DNA from: Sphingomonas profundi
Lineage (GTDB): Bacteria > Pseudomonadota > Alphaproteobacteria > Sphingomonadales > Sphingomonadaceae
Assembly: GCF_009739515.1 (NCBI RefSeq)
Contig: NZ_CP046535.1
Location: forward strand, 2,728,001-2,792,000
Direction of reading: 5' to 3'
Length of the DNA: 64,000 nucleotides
A program made the translations under genes and the position numbers. The notes under the pieces were generated by a model. That model was given only the letters and a program-made list of their open reading frames with translations, was not told the DNA's origin and did no database searches. This document shows, one piece after another, positions 9,264 through 18,252 of the stretch. Every line of letters starts with the position of its first letter. Within the stretch, counting starts at the first letter, position 1.

Positions 9264-9876
9264 TGCGAAGCTGCTCCATGCGGCCGAGATAACGCGCCAG
9301 CACGTCGATCTCGATGTTGAGCGGACGGCCCACGGCGAGATCGGCGAACGTCGTCATCTCCGCGGTGTGGGGGATGATGTTGATCGCGAAGTGGACCGAT
9401 CCGTCCGGCTGGTCCATCACCTCGTTCACGGTGAGCGATATTCCGTCCAGCGTGATCGATCCCTTGGCGGCGAGATAGGGGGCGAGGATGCCCGGCGCCG
9501 AGATGCCGACGCGCTGCGAGTCGCCCTCGGCACACAGCCCGATCACCGCGCCGATGCCGTCGACATGGCCGGTGACGATGTGGCCGCCGAGTTCGTCGCC
9601 CACTCTCAGCGCCCGCTCCAGGTTCAGCCGCGCGCCTTCCGACCACAACCCGGCGGCGGTGCGGGACAGCGTCTCGGCCGAGATGTCGACGGCGAACCAG
9701 CCCGGTGCGCCGGCCGCGCTCTTGTCCACCACCGTCAGGCACACGCCCGAGCAGGCGATGGAGGCGCCGAGATCCACGCCGGCCATGTCGTACCCGCAGG
9801 CGATCCGCGCGCGCAGGTCGCCGCGCTGCTCGATCGCCTCGATCGTGCCGATATCGGTGATGATGCCGGTGAACAT
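9247..9876 (-). CDS. ribE: Riboflavin synthase, alpha chain
   Basis: A 209-residue enzyme that dismutates two lumazines into riboflavin and the pyrimidine that ribH reuses. Two similar beta-barrel halves are visible, each with a lumazine-binding segment: MFTGIITDIGTIEAIE with SIACSGVCLTVVD, and GGHIVTGHVDGIGAV with SITLDGISLTVNEV. It starts with ATG at 9876, 12 bases after the ribD stop, and overlaps ribBX at its 3' end. Some nomenclatures call this gene ribC. Confidence 0.95.
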   Translation of the reverse strand: MFTGIITDIGTIEAIEQRGDLRARIACGYDMAGVDLGASIACSGVCLTVVDKSAAGAPGWFAVDISAETLSRTAAGLWSEGARLNLERALRVGDELGGHIVTGHVDGIGAVIGLCAEGDSQRVGISAPGILAPYLAAKGSITLDGISLTVNEVMDQPDGSVHFAINIIPHTAEMTTFADLAVGRPLNIEIDVLARYLGRMEQLRNVLQH

Positions 9877-9888
9877 GGATGCGCGCCC

Positions 9889-10899
9889 TCAGTCTCGCCG
9901 GCGCTCGTAGACTTCGAGCCGGTCGCTGCCAAGCGCCCGCGCATCGGCGAGCGTCCAGCGGCCGTGCGCGTCGGCGAGGGTGGCGAGGCCGATGTCGCCC
10001 AGCGCCGGCCGGCCGGCCCCGATCAGGATCGGCGCGCGGTAGAGGAGCAACCGATCGACGAGACCGGCGGCCAGGAAGGCGGCGGCGGCGGCCGCCCCGC
10101 CCTCCACCAGCACCGTGGATGCCTCCGTCGCGGCGACCGCGCGCGGATCCGCCAGCGCCGTCCAGCCCGCCGGCGCGGCTCCGCGCGTCAGCACCGCGCG
10201 CGCCGGCGAGCGTGCCTCCAGCCCGGCGAGGCGGACGTCGAGCGACGGCCAATCGGCCTCCAGCGTGCCGCGCCCCACGACGATCAGGTCGGCGCGGGCG
10301 CGTTCGAGGTGGCCGTGGGCGCGGGCGGCGGCGCCGGTGATCCAGCGGCTCTCGCCGGAGGCCAGCGCGATGCCGCCGTCCAGCGAGGTGGCGAGCTTCA
10401 GGGTCACGTGCGGGCGGCCGTGGCGGCGGCGCATCAGGAAGCCCGCCATCGGCCGCGCCGCCGCGGCGCCGCACGCCCCTTCCGACACCGCGATGCCGGC
10501 CGCGCGCAGCCGGGCGATGCCGGCGCCGTCGGTGCGCGGATCGGGATCGCGGCAGGCGATCACCACCCGCGCCGGCCGCGCCGCCACCAGCAGGTCGGCA
10601 CAGCTCGGCCCGCGCAGGGAGGCGTGAGCGCAGGGCTCCAGGGTGACGTAGACGTCCGCGCCGGCGGCGGCCGCGCCGGCCTGCGCCAGCGCCACGGCCT
10701 CGGCATGCGGCCGCCCGCCCGGCGCCGTGCAGCCGCGGCCGACCACGCGCCCGCCGGCCACGATCACGCAGCCGACGGAAGGATTTACGCCGGTCAGCCC
10801 CACGCCGCGCTGGGCCATCGCGATGGCGGCGCCCAAGTGGCGGTCGTCTGCGTAGCGATCGTCTGCGCGGCGATCATCCCCGCCCGGCACGACCCTCAC
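9889..10899 (-). CDS. ribD: Bifunctional pyrimidine deaminase/reductase RibD
   Basis: A 336-residue enzyme for steps two and three of riboflavin synthesis. The N-terminal cytidine-deaminase-like domain (about 20-145) has the zinc ligands in HAEA near residue 66 and in EPCAHASLRGPSCAD near 88-102. The C-terminal reductase domain begins at RPHVTLKLATSLDGGIA and includes VGRGTLEADWP and TVLVEGGA. The GTG start overlaps the stop of the preceding gene (GTGA). The first 19 residues contain a short repeated DDR(R/Y)ADDR stretch of low complexity. Confidence 0.95.
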   Translation of the reverse strand: MRVVPGGDDRRADDRYADDRHLGAAIAMAQRGVGLTGVNPSVGCVIVAGGRVVGRGCTAPGGRPHAEAVALAQAGAAAAGADVYVTLEPCAHASLRGPSCADLLVAARPARVVIACRDPDPRTDGAGIARLRAAGIAVSEGACGAAAARPMAGFLMRRRHGRPHVTLKLATSLDGGIALASGESRWITGAAARAHGHLERARADLIVVGRGTLEADWPSLDVRLAGLEARSPARAVLTRGAAPAGWTALADPRAVAATEASTVLVEGGAAAAAAFLAAGLVDRLLLYRAPILIGAGRPALGDIGLATLADAHGRWTLADARALGSDRLEVYERRRD

Positions 10900-11216
10900 T
10901 CGATCCCGAGATCGTTCGCGAGCTTCTTGAACTGGCGCTGGCGCTCGGCGCGATAGGCGTCCAGCTTCTTCTGATCGGCGATGTTCTGCTTCACGATCTC
11001 GGCATCGCTACGGTCCGCCGGCCAGCTCTGCACGTAGATCATCTGCGGCTTCGGCGGATCGCGCTTCGAATCGACGTAGAAGCCCAGCAGGGTCAGCGCC
11101 GGCATCGCCACCGCCAGCGCCATGCCGACGAAGCGATAGCGATGCTTCTCGCCCAGAAAGGCCTTGAAGTCGCGCCACACGGCACGTGGACCGGACGGTC
11201 TTGGAAGGGCACCCAT
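10896..11216 (-). CDS. Small single-span membrane protein, unknown function
   Basis: A 106-residue protein. A basic N-terminus with AVWRDFKAFLGEKHRYRF leads into one membrane helix (about residues 31-47, GMALAVAMPALTLLGFYV). A periplasmic part with QMIYVQSWPADRSDAEI follows, and then a charged helical tail rich in K, R and Q. I recognise no named family. The ATG at 11216 is chosen; a longer frame to 11273 lacks conserved character. Its stop overlaps the ribD start, so it probably heads the riboflavin transcript, although nothing in it suggests a flavin role. Confidence 0.7.
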   Translation of the reverse strand: MGALPRPSGPRAVWRDFKAFLGEKHRYRFVGMALAVAMPALTLLGFYVDSKRDPPKPQMIYVQSWPADRSDAEIVKQNIADQKKLDAYRAERQRQFKKLANDLGIE

Positions 11217-11295
11217 CGGCCGAAGATAGGGGCGGCACGGCCCGCGCGCCAGCCCCGCGCCCCGGCCGACCACGTCCGGCCGGCGGCCGCCGCCG

Positions 11296-12627
11296 TCAGC
11301 CGGCGCGCAGGCGGGCGAGCGCGCGGTCGCGGCCGATCAGCGGCAGCAGCGCCGCCATGTCCGGCCCGTGATCGCGGCCGGTCAGCGCCAGGCGCAGCGG
11401 CAGGAACAGGGCGCGTCCCTTCCGCCCCGTCTCGTCCTTCAGCAGGGTGGTGAGCGCCGGCCAAGGATCGGCATCCCACTCGATCCCCTCGGCAACGCGC
11501 GCGGCGGTCGCCAGGAAGGCCCGGTCAGCCTCGGCGGGCGGCGGCGCGGCGATCGGCCCGTCGATCACCGCCGCCCAGTCCGCCACCTCCGCCAGGGTGG
11601 CGATGTTCGGGCGGATCGCGTGCCACGCGTCGGCGTCCACGCCCGGCGGCAGGCGATCGGCGACATCCTCGAAGTGCAGGCGGTGGAGGATGCGGGTGTT
11701 CAGCGCCCTCAGTTCCTCCGGATCGAAGCGCGCCGGCGCCCGGCCGAAGCGCGCGAAATCGAAGCCGTGCAGCAGCGCCTCCGCCGTCGCCACCGGCTCC
11801 ACCGGATCGCTCGTGCCCAGCCGCGCCAGCAGCGCCAGCAGCGCCAGCGGCTCGATCCCCTCCGCCCGGAACGCATCGCAGCCGAGCGCGCCGAGCCGCT
11901 TGGAGAGCTTGCCCTCCGCCCCCACCAGCAGCGCCTCGTGCGCGAAGGCCGGGGGCTCGGCGCCCAGGGCGGCGAACATCTGGAGCTGCAGGCCGGTGTT
12001 CGTCACATGATCCTCGCCGCGCACGACGTGGGTGACGCCCATGTCCACGTCGTCGATCGCCGAGGGCAGCAGGTACAGCCAGCTGCCGTCCGCCCGGCGG
12101 ATCACCGGATCGGAGAGCAGGGCGGGATCGAGCCGCTGCTCGCCACGGATCAGATCGTGCCAGGCGATCGGCGCCGCGTGATCCAGCCGGAAGCGCCAGT
12201 GCGGGCGCACTCCTTCGGCGGCGAGACGCGCATGGTCCGCCTCCTCCAGCCGCAGCGCCGCGCGATCGTAGACCGGCGGCAGGCCGCGCCCGGCGGCGAT
12301 CCGGCGCTTCACCTCCAGCTCCTGCGCGCTCTCATAGGCCGGGTAGACGCGGCCGGCGGCGCGCAGCGCCTGGAACCGCGCCTCGTAGAGCGCGCCGCGA
12401 TCGGACTGGCGCACCGTCTCGTCCGGCTCCAGCCCCAGCCAGGCGAGGTCGGCGCGGATCGCATCGGCGAAGGCCTCGGTCGATCGCTCTGCGTCGGTAT
12501 CGTCCAGCCGCAGCAGGAAGCGGCCGCCCTGCTGGCGCGCGTGCAGCCAGTTGTGCAGCGCCGCGCGGATGTTGCCGACATGGAGGCGGCCGGTGGGCGA
12601 CGGCGCGAAGCGGGTGACGACGGACAT
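11296..12627 (-). CDS. gltX: Glutamyl-tRNA synthetase (short form)
   Basis: A 443-residue class I synthetase that charges glutamate onto tRNA. FAPSPTGRLHVGNIRAAL near residues 6-23 carries the HIGH-type motif as HVGN, and KLSKRLG near 232-238 is the KMSKS-type loop. At 443 residues the anticodon-binding C-terminus is somewhat shorter than in common GluRS proteins (about 470-500), fitting one of the two GluRS paralogues often found in alphaproteobacteria. The start is the ATG at 12627, giving MSVVTRFAPS. It is divergent from prs across a 157-bp gap. Confidence 0.93.
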   Translation of the reverse strand: MSVVTRFAPSPTGRLHVGNIRAALHNWLHARQQGGRFLLRLDDTDAERSTEAFADAIRADLAWLGLEPDETVRQSDRGALYEARFQALRAAGRVYPAYESAQELEVKRRIAAGRGLPPVYDRAALRLEEADHARLAAEGVRPHWRFRLDHAAPIAWHDLIRGEQRLDPALLSDPVIRRADGSWLYLLPSAIDDVDMGVTHVVRGEDHVTNTGLQLQMFAALGAEPPAFAHEALLVGAEGKLSKRLGALGCDAFRAEGIEPLALLALLARLGTSDPVEPVATAEALLHGFDFARFGRAPARFDPEELRALNTRILHRLHFEDVADRLPPGVDADAWHAIRPNIATLAEVADWAAVIDGPIAAPPPAEADRAFLATAARVAEGIEWDADPWPALTTLLKDETGRKGRALFLPLRLALTGRDHGPDMAALLPLIGRDRALARLRAG

Positions 12628-12784
12628 GGCGATGGCGCATAGCATCGCCGCCCCGCGCCCGCATCCACGCTTCGTCGGCTTTCGCCGCCCGCCCCCTTTC
12701 GCCGGGCGGCGGGCGTGACTAAGAGGCCCGCAAGTTCGAACGCGCAAGGGCCGCCGCCTGCGCGCGAGCACGGGGGCGCGCGCG
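12628..12784. promoter_or_regulatory. Divergent intergenic region between gltX and prs, with a GC hairpin
   Basis: This 157-bp gap must hold the promoters of both genes. It contains an 8-bp inverted repeat, gccgcccg at 12684-12691 and its complement at 12703-12710, separated by 11 bases. No convincing -35/-10 pair or known operator was found. Confidence 0.35.
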
Positions 12785-13720
12785 ATGAAACTTCTCACCG
12801 GCAATTCCAATCTGCCGCTGGCGCAGGCCATCGCCTCCTACCTGGAGATCCCGCTGACCGAGGCGAGCGTGCGCCGCTTCGCCGACGAGGAGGTGTTCGT
12901 CGAGATCCACGAGAATGTCCGCGGCGAGGACGTGTTCGTGCTGCAATCGACCGGCTATCCGGCGAACGACAACCTCATGGAGCTGCTGATCTGCATCGAT
13001 GCGCTGAAGCGCTCGTCGGCGCGGCGGATCACGGCGGTGGTGCCCTATTTCGGCTATGCCCGGCAGGATCGGAAGCCCGGCCCGCGCACGCCGATCTCGG
13101 CCAAGCTCGTCGCCAACCTCATCACCGTGGCGGGGGCTGACCGGGTGCTGTCGATGGATCTTCACGCCGGCCAGATCCAGGGCTTCTTCGATATCCCGAC
13201 GGACAATCTCTACGCCGCGCCGGTGATGTCGGCCGATATCCAGGCGCGCTTCTCCGGCCGCAACCTGATGGTCGTCTCGCCCGACGTGGGCGGTGTGGTG
13301 CGCGCCCGCGCGCTGGCCAAGCGGCTGGACAACGCGCCCCTCGCCATCGTCGACAAAAGGCGCGAGCGGCCCGGCGAATCGGAGGTGATGAACATCATCG
13401 GCGACGTCTCCGGCCGCTTCTGCATCCTCGTCGACGATATCGTCGATTCGGCCGGCACCCTGTGCAATGCCGGCGCGGCGCTGCGCGAGGCGGGGGCGGA
13501 GGACGTGGTCGCCTATTGCAGCCACGGCGTCCTCTCCGGCGGGGCGGTGGCGCGGGTGGAGGGATCGACCCTCACCGAGCTCGTCATCACCGATTCGATC
13601 GGCCCGCCCGACGCGGTGGCCGGCGCCGACAAGATCCGCCTGCTGACGATCGCCCCGCTGCTGGCGGAAGCGATCAAGCGCATCGCCGACGAATCCTCCG
13701 TCTCGTCGCTGTTCGATTAG
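12785..13720 (+). CDS. prs: Ribose-phosphate pyrophosphokinase (PRPP synthetase)
   Basis: A 311-residue enzyme that makes PRPP from ribose 5-phosphate and ATP for nucleotide, histidine and NAD synthesis. Class I motifs are clear: [18 protein letters not shown] near 37-54, [20 protein letters not shown] near 97-116, [12 protein letters not shown] near 125-136, and the PRPP loop [14 protein letters not shown] near 213-226. Standard length. The ATG at 12785 has only a weak upstream purine stretch. hisN follows after a large inverted repeat. Confidence 0.97.
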   Translation: MKLLTGNSNLPLAQAIASYLEIPLTEASVRRFADEEVFVEIHENVRGEDVFVLQSTGYPANDNLMELLICIDALKRSSARRITAVVPYFGYARQDRKPGPRTPISAKLVANLITVAGADRVLSMDLHAGQIQGFFDIPTDNLYAAPVMSADIQARFSGRNLMVVSPDVGGVVRARALAKRLDNAPLAIVDKRRERPGESEVMNIIGDVSGRFCILVDDIVDSAGTLCNAGAALREAGAEDVVAYCSHGVLSGGAVARVEGSTLTELVITDSIGPPDAVAGADKIRLLTIAPLLAEAIKRIADESSVSSLFD

Positions 13721-13727
13721 ACCATTT

Positions 13728-13856
13728 CCTCCCCGGCACGGGGAGGGGGACCGCGCGCAGCGTGGTGGAGGGGGCGTGCGGCCGAGGCTGCCGTTGCGTG
13801 TGCCGCGCTCCCCCTCCACCATCCTGCGGATGGTCCCCCTCCCCGTTCCGGGGAGG
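13728..13856. repeat. Long near-perfect inverted repeat (intergenic palindromic element)
   Basis: The left arm (about 13728-13774) begins cctccccggcacggggaggg and the right arm (about 13808-13856) ends with its near-complement, ccgttccggggagg. The arms are about 48 bases and match except for roughly ten positions, with a spacer of about 33 bases. Each arm also holds its own short palindrome (ccccg/cgggg). This looks like the interspersed palindromic elements common in sphingomonads. It lies between prs and hisN, so it could also act as a transcription attenuator or RNA stabiliser. Confidence 0.75.
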
Positions 13857-13897
13857 ATCGGGTTGCGATCCGCCGCCGGGCGCGCGATGAGGCGCGC

Positions 13898-14662
13898 ATG
13901 ACCGATGCCGACATCGCCCTCGCCCACCGCCTCGCCGATGCGGCCGGGGCGGCGATCCGCCCGTTCTTCCGCGCCGCCTTCGCGATGGAGGCGAAGGCCG
14001 ATGCCTCGCCCGTCACCCAGGCCGATCGCGCCGCGGAGGCGGCGATCCGCGCGATCCTGGCGGCGGAGCGTCCGGCCGACGGCATCGTCGGCGAGGAATA
14101 TGGCAGCGAGCGCGAGGATGCGGAGCGCGTGTGGGTGCTCGATCCGATCGACGGCACGCGCAGCTTCATCGCCGGCCGGCCGATTTTCGGCACGCTGATC
14201 GCGCTGATGGAAGGCGGCCGGCCGGTGCTCGGCGTGATCGATCAGCCGATCGGCGGCGAGCGCTGGATCGGCGCCCACGGCCGGCCGACCCTGCTGAACG
14301 GCGCGCCCGCCCGCGCCCGCGCCTGCGCCCGCCTGGCCGACGCCCATCTGGCGACGACCGGGCCGCGCTACTTCGCCGCCGGGCAGGCCGCCGCCTTCGA
14401 TCGCGTCGGCGATGCCGCGCGCGACATATTGTGGGGCGGGGACTGCTACAATTACGCCCTGCTCGCCTCCGGCCACCTGGATCTGGTGATCGAGGCGGGG
14501 CTGAAGCTCTACGATCTGGCGGCGCTGGTGCCGGTGGTGGAGGGCGCCGGCGGGCGCATGCGCGACTGGCGCGGCGCGCCGCTCGATGCCGCCAGCGACG
14601 GCCGCGTGATCGCCGCCGGCGACGCCGCCGTCATGGACGAGGCGCTCGCTTTGCTGGAGTAG
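13898..14662 (+). CDS. hisN: Inositol-monophosphatase-family phosphatase, probable histidinol-phosphatase HisN
   Basis: A 254-residue Mg-dependent phosphatase. The metal sites are GEEYG near 66-70, the hallmark WVLDPIDGTRSFIAG near 78-92, and the late motif LKLYDLAALVPVVEGAGG near 203-220, where the usual WD is YD. The PIDGTRSF form together with the short, all-alpha N-terminus is characteristic of the HisN-type histidinol phosphatases of alphaproteobacteria, which remove phosphate from histidinol phosphate. A general inositol-phosphatase role is the alternative. It shares the PRPP-to-histidine link with prs next door. Confidence 0.85.
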   Translation: MTDADIALAHRLADAAGAAIRPFFRAAFAMEAKADASPVTQADRAAEAAIRAILAAERPADGIVGEEYGSEREDAERVWVLDPIDGTRSFIAGRPIFGTLIALMEGGRPVLGVIDQPIGGERWIGAHGRPTLLNGAPARARACARLADAHLATTGPRYFAAGQAAAFDRVGDAARDILWGGDCYNYALLASGHLDLVIEAGLKLYDLAALVPVVEGAGGRMRDWRGAPLDAASDGRVIAAGDAAVMDEALALLE

Positions 14663-14689
14663 TGCCGCCGCCCGCGCGACGCCCGTCGG

Positions 14690-15418
14690 TCAGCCCGCCA
14701 GCTTCCGCTCGATCGCGGTCCACAGCTTCGCCACCGACGCCGCGGCGGGGGAGCGCGGCGCATAGGCGCCGAGAGGCGCGCGGCGATCGGCCATCTGCTC
14801 CACGGCACTCGCCATCGGGATCGCCGGGCAGCCGGGATCGGCCGCCATCGCCTCGCGATGGGCGGAGCGGCGGCGGTCGACGAGGTTGAACACCGGGAAG
14901 ATCGGCGGCCCGCCCTTGTGATGCCGATCGAGATGGTCGCGCACCTCGGCATAGGCGCGGCGGGAGAGGGTGGAGGGGATCATCGGCAGCAGGATCAGGG
15001 CGGCGCCGCGGATGATCTGCTCGCTGGTGGCGCCCAGCCCCGGCGGGCAGTCGAGGATGACATGGTCGTAGTGCCGCTCCAGCTGCCCGGTCAGGCGCAG
15101 CAGCCGCTTCTTGCGGTCCAGCCCCTCGAATACGGCATCCAGAGTGCGCAGCGATGCGTCGGCCGGCAGCAGATCGAGCAGGGGGATGCCGGTCGGCACG
15201 ATAAGATCCTCGGGCGTCACGTCCCGCTCGATCACCGCGCGCGCCTCGTCCCGCGCCTTGCGGCCGCCGGCCAGGATGAAGCTGGATGCGGCCTGCCCGT
15301 CCAGATCCCACAGCAGCGTGCGCCGGCGGGAGAGCGTGGCAGAAGCCCAGGCGAGGTTGACGGCGAGCGTCGTCTTCCCCACGCCGCCCTTCATGCTGTA
15401 GATCGCGATCACGGCCAT
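14690..15418 (-). CDS. ParA/MinD-family ATPase
   Basis: A 242-residue P-loop ATPase with the deviant Walker A KGGVGKTT at residues 10-17, a switch-like LLWDLDGQAASSF near 35-47 and Walker B HVILDCPPG near 117-125. It lacks the N-terminal DNA-binding extension of plasmid ParA proteins, and no parB gene or parS-like site adjoins it. The downstream face is convergent with hisN. The neighbour upstream on the same strand is a CYTH-CHAD protein, 40 bases away. Such orphan ParA proteins often position cell structures rather than chromosomes; the cargo here is unknown. Confidence 0.88.
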   Translation of the reverse strand: MAVIAIYSMKGGVGKTTLAVNLAWASATLSRRRTLLWDLDGQAASSFILAGGRKARDEARAVIERDVTPEDLIVPTGIPLLDLLPADASLRTLDAVFEGLDRKKRLLRLTGQLERHYDHVILDCPPGLGATSEQIIRGAALILLPMIPSTLSRRAYAEVRDHLDRHHKGGPPIFPVFNLVDRRRSAHREAMAADPGCPAIPMASAVEQMADRRAPLGAYAPRSPAAASVAKLWTAIERKLAG

Positions 15419-15458
15419 CGGGCGAAATCATCCAGCTGCGGGGCTGGGCCGCCTGCCC

Positions 15459-16934
15459 TCACCGCCAGAACCTCTTCTCGTCGATCAGCCCCTCATAGGC
15501 CGCTTCCGCATCGGCCAGCAGCCGCTTGGGCGGCTTCGGCTTGCCGCCGGTCAGCAGCCGCTCGCCGCCCTCGATCCCGAGGCCGGCGAACAGCGTGCGC
15601 GCCGTGGCGAGATCGTTGAGCTCGCCCAGCGCCTCCTGCAGCCGCGCGACCTGATCCAGAAAGCGTTCGCGCCGCCGCACCGCCTTCTTGCCCGGGAACA
15701 GATCGGCGAAGAACTCGCCGGCGTAGCGCAGCTTCTTGCCCAGGATCCGCACCTCGTGGCGCGAAGCCTCGTCCTGCTCCGCCAGATCGCGCCCGCGCTT
15801 CCTGATCCGCCGGCGCAGGCGATCGAGCATGTTGCCGGCGAACAGTGTCGCCGGCGTCGTGCGCAGCTCGGCCGTCTCGGGGTCGTCGCGCCAGGCGCCG
15901 GCCACGATCCACTCGGCCAGGTCGAGCATCAGGCCGCGCATGCGATCGGAGTCCAGCGCCGCGACCAGCGTGGCCGCATGATCCTCGCGCGCCGCGCGCA
16001 GCCGCCCGGCCGTGTCGGCGTCGTCGATGCGGGGGATCAGCACGTCGATGTTGCGCACCTCGCCGAGCAGGCCGGAGATCCAGCGCAACTCGCCGCGCAG
16101 CCGCTCGAACGCGGCGTCCGCCAGCATCGGCCGGAAGATCGAGAGCGCCGAGCGCAGCCGCCGCAGCGCCACGCGGGACTGGTGGAGCGGCTCGGCCCGG
16201 CCGGTGGCGAGCAGGCGATCCTCGTTCAGGCGGAAGTGGCGCAGGCAGGCGAAGGCGATCGCCTCGAACAGGGCGGCCGCGTCCATGCCCTCCTCCAGCC
16301 GGATCGGCTCGCTCCTGATCGCCTTGGCGTCCTGCCCGCGCAGCAGCGCGTAGCCGCGCTCGCTCTTGCTCTGCACGCCCAGCCGCACCGGCGCGCGCGC
16401 GCCGATGCGACGGGCGAGGGCGAACAGGGCGCCGCGATCGCCGTCCATCAGCTCCAGCTCGATCTCGGAGATCGCCGCCGTCCGCTCGCCGGCCAGGATG
16501 CGGCCGCGATCGGCGACCAGCTCGATGCGGCTGCCGGCCACATCCCGCTCGGCGATCGTGCGCGTTACCTCCGTCACGAACACGGGCGCCAGATCGGCCG
16601 GCTGGTCCGCGCCCAGCGCGGTGGTGAGCGCGATCGTGATGTCGTCCAGCTGCGGCACGTCGCCGGGTATGTCGCGCTCCCACTCCTCGCGGGCGAACAG
16701 GCTGGCGGCGCCGGCGCCCTCCGCTTTCACCGTCTGGATGCGGCGATCGCCGATGCGGCGCACGCGCAGCGACAGGCCGGCCGCCTCCAGCGCCCGCGCG
16801 CCCGTATCGTGGTAGGTCGAGCTCTGCTCGCGCGTCCGCACCTCGCCGCCGAACAGGTCCGGATCGGCGAGGACCGCCTGGATCGCCCCGGCCGATGCGG
16901 AGAGCTTCAGCTCTGTCTCGGTGGCGGCGTTCAT
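15459..16934 (-). CDS. CYTH-CHAD domain protein (triphosphate tunnel enzyme with polyphosphate-binding helices)
   Basis: A 491-residue protein. The N-terminal CYTH domain (about 5-200) has the ExExK signature as ETELK at residues 6-10 and many charged strands typical of a triphosphate tunnel. The C-terminal CHAD domain (about 215-480) is helical with paired basic and histidine-rich stretches, for example LHQSRVALRRLRSALSIFRP and HEVRILGKKLRYAGEFF. CHAD domains are known to bind inorganic polyphosphate, and CYTH domains hydrolyse triphosphate groups. A polyphosphate-related role is thus likely. Probably cotranscribed with the ParA-like ATPase downstream. Confidence 0.9.
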   Translation of the reverse strand: MNAATETELKLSASAGAIQAVLADPDLFGGEVRTREQSSTYHDTGARALEAAGLSLRVRRIGDRRIQTVKAEGAGAASLFAREEWERDIPGDVPQLDDITIALTTALGADQPADLAPVFVTEVTRTIAERDVAGSRIELVADRGRILAGERTAAISEIELELMDGDRGALFALARRIGARAPVRLGVQSKSERGYALLRGQDAKAIRSEPIRLEEGMDAAALFEAIAFACLRHFRLNEDRLLATGRAEPLHQSRVALRRLRSALSIFRPMLADAAFERLRGELRWISGLLGEVRNIDVLIPRIDDADTAGRLRAAREDHAATLVAALDSDRMRGLMLDLAEWIVAGAWRDDPETAELRTTPATLFAGNMLDRLRRRIRKRGRDLAEQDEASRHEVRILGKKLRYAGEFFADLFPGKKAVRRRERFLDQVARLQEALGELNDLATARTLFAGLGIEGGERLLTGGKPKPPKRLLADAEAAYEGLIDEKRFWR

Positions 16935-16987
16935 TCTTCGGGCTCCCGCATGATGTGCGGCGTGTTAGTCGCAAATCCGTAACATGG

Positions 16988-18139
16988 CTAGATCGACGCC
17001 GTCCCGTCCACCGCCGCGCGGCCCAGCGCCGGGTCGTCGGTGAAGAAGCCGTCCAGCCCGGCGGCCAGATAGCGGCGGATCTCGGCCACCGATCCGGCCG
17101 GGTTGCGCGCATTCTCCGGCCCGCCGTCGCGGAAGTCGGCGGCGAGGAAGCGGTTTTCCGGCCGGAAGGTCCATACCCGCACCAGCAGGCCGGCGGCGTG
17201 GGCGTCCGCCACCAGCCGGGTCGGCGCGGCGAGGCGCCCGTCCGGGCCGAGCGGGATCACGCCGCGCGTGGAGGGCGCGACGACATCGGCATAAGTCGCG
17301 ATCTCGCGCAGGCCGGCCGCCGTCGTCATCGCGCCGTAGGTCAGGCGCCCGCGCGGCGCGATGTCGGCCGGCGTCGCGGCGGCATCGTCGATCAGCTGGA
17401 GCAGCCGCACATTGGCCGGCCGGCCGATCCTGCGCCGCAGATAGCGCAGGTTGCCCGTCTCGAACGACTGCACCTCCACCGCCGCCGTCCGCGTATAGGC
17501 GTGGGCGGCGAGCGCGGCGAGGAAGCGGTCCTCTAGCGGCAGGCCGATGCCGGCGAAGTAGGTGGAATGTTTCAGCTCCGGCACCAGGCCGATCGGGCGG
17601 CCGCGCGCCGCCGCCTCGGCCGCGGTGAAATCGACGATCTCGTCGAAGGTCAGCAGCTGGAACTGGCCGTCATAGCCCCGGCTCTCCGGCCGCACCGGGC
17701 CGAGCCGCTCGATCGCCCGCAGCGTTTTCAGCTCGGCCAGGGTGAAGTCCTCGGTGAACCAGCCGGTCTGCTCGGTGCCGTCGATCGTCTTCGTCGTGCG
17801 GCGCGCGGCGAAGCCGACGCGGCCGGCCACGTCGGTCGTCTCGGCGATGTTGTTCTCGTGCCGGGCGATCAGCACGCCGTCCTTGGTGGCGACGAGGTCC
17901 GGCTCGATGAAGTCGGCGCCGTCGGCGATGGCCTTGGCATAGGCGCCCAGCGTATGCTCCGGCCGCAGGGCGGAGCAGCCGCGATGGGCGAACACCAGCG
18001 GCTTGCGCGCCGGCGCGACCGGGGCCGCGCCGCGCGCCGCCGCCGCCATGCCGATCAGCGCGGCACCCCCGCCCAGCAGCGCGGCCCGCCGCGTCGCCCC
18101 GCCGGTGCGGCCGCCGCCCGCCTGCTCACCCTCGTCCAT
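16988..18139 (-). CDS. glpQ: Exported glycerophosphodiester phosphodiesterase
   Basis: A 383-residue phosphodiesterase that splits glycerophosphodiesters into glycerol 3-phosphate and an alcohol, probably in the periplasm. The catalytic H52-R53 lies in FAHRGCSALRPEHTLGAY, the metal ligands E79 and D81 in FIEPDLVAT, and H94 follows in ARHEN. The N-terminus has a twin-arginine type signal, TRRAALLGGGAALIGMAAAA, suggesting Tat export. Length fits the periplasmic GlpQ class. It is divergent from the molbindin gene. Confidence 0.92.
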   Translation of the reverse strand: MDEGEQAGGGRTGGATRRAALLGGGAALIGMAAAARGAAPVAPARKPLVFAHRGCSALRPEHTLGAYAKAIADGADFIEPDLVATKDGVLIARHENNIAETTDVAGRVGFAARRTTKTIDGTEQTGWFTEDFTLAELKTLRAIERLGPVRPESRGYDGQFQLLTFDEIVDFTAAEAAARGRPIGLVPELKHSTYFAGIGLPLEDRFLAALAAHAYTRTAAVEVQSFETGNLRYLRRRIGRPANVRLLQLIDDAAATPADIAPRGRLTYGAMTTAAGLREIATYADVVAPSTRGVIPLGPDGRLAAPTRLVADAHAAGLLVRVWTFRPENRFLAADFRDGGPENARNPAGSVAEIRRYLAAGLDGFFTDDPALGRAAVDGTASI

Positions 18140-18252
18140 CGAATCCTCCGCGTCGCCCGGTCGGCGCCACAGTCACCCTGTCAGCGCGATGCGTCACATT
18201 TAAGTCCGCGCGGGTCGGCACTATGGCGGCCCGCACCAGCAGGAGACAAGAC

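Noticed and set aside
10845-10885. Short repeats of gcgatcgtctgcg near the start of ribD.
   Set aside because: They are inside the coding sequence and encode a low-complexity DDRxADDR stretch; no separate element is needed.
10900-11295. Possible FMN riboswitch upstream of the riboflavin genes.
   Set aside because: ribD overlaps the preceding gene, and neither the 79-bp gap after gltX nor the region before it shows the conserved RFN-element segments.
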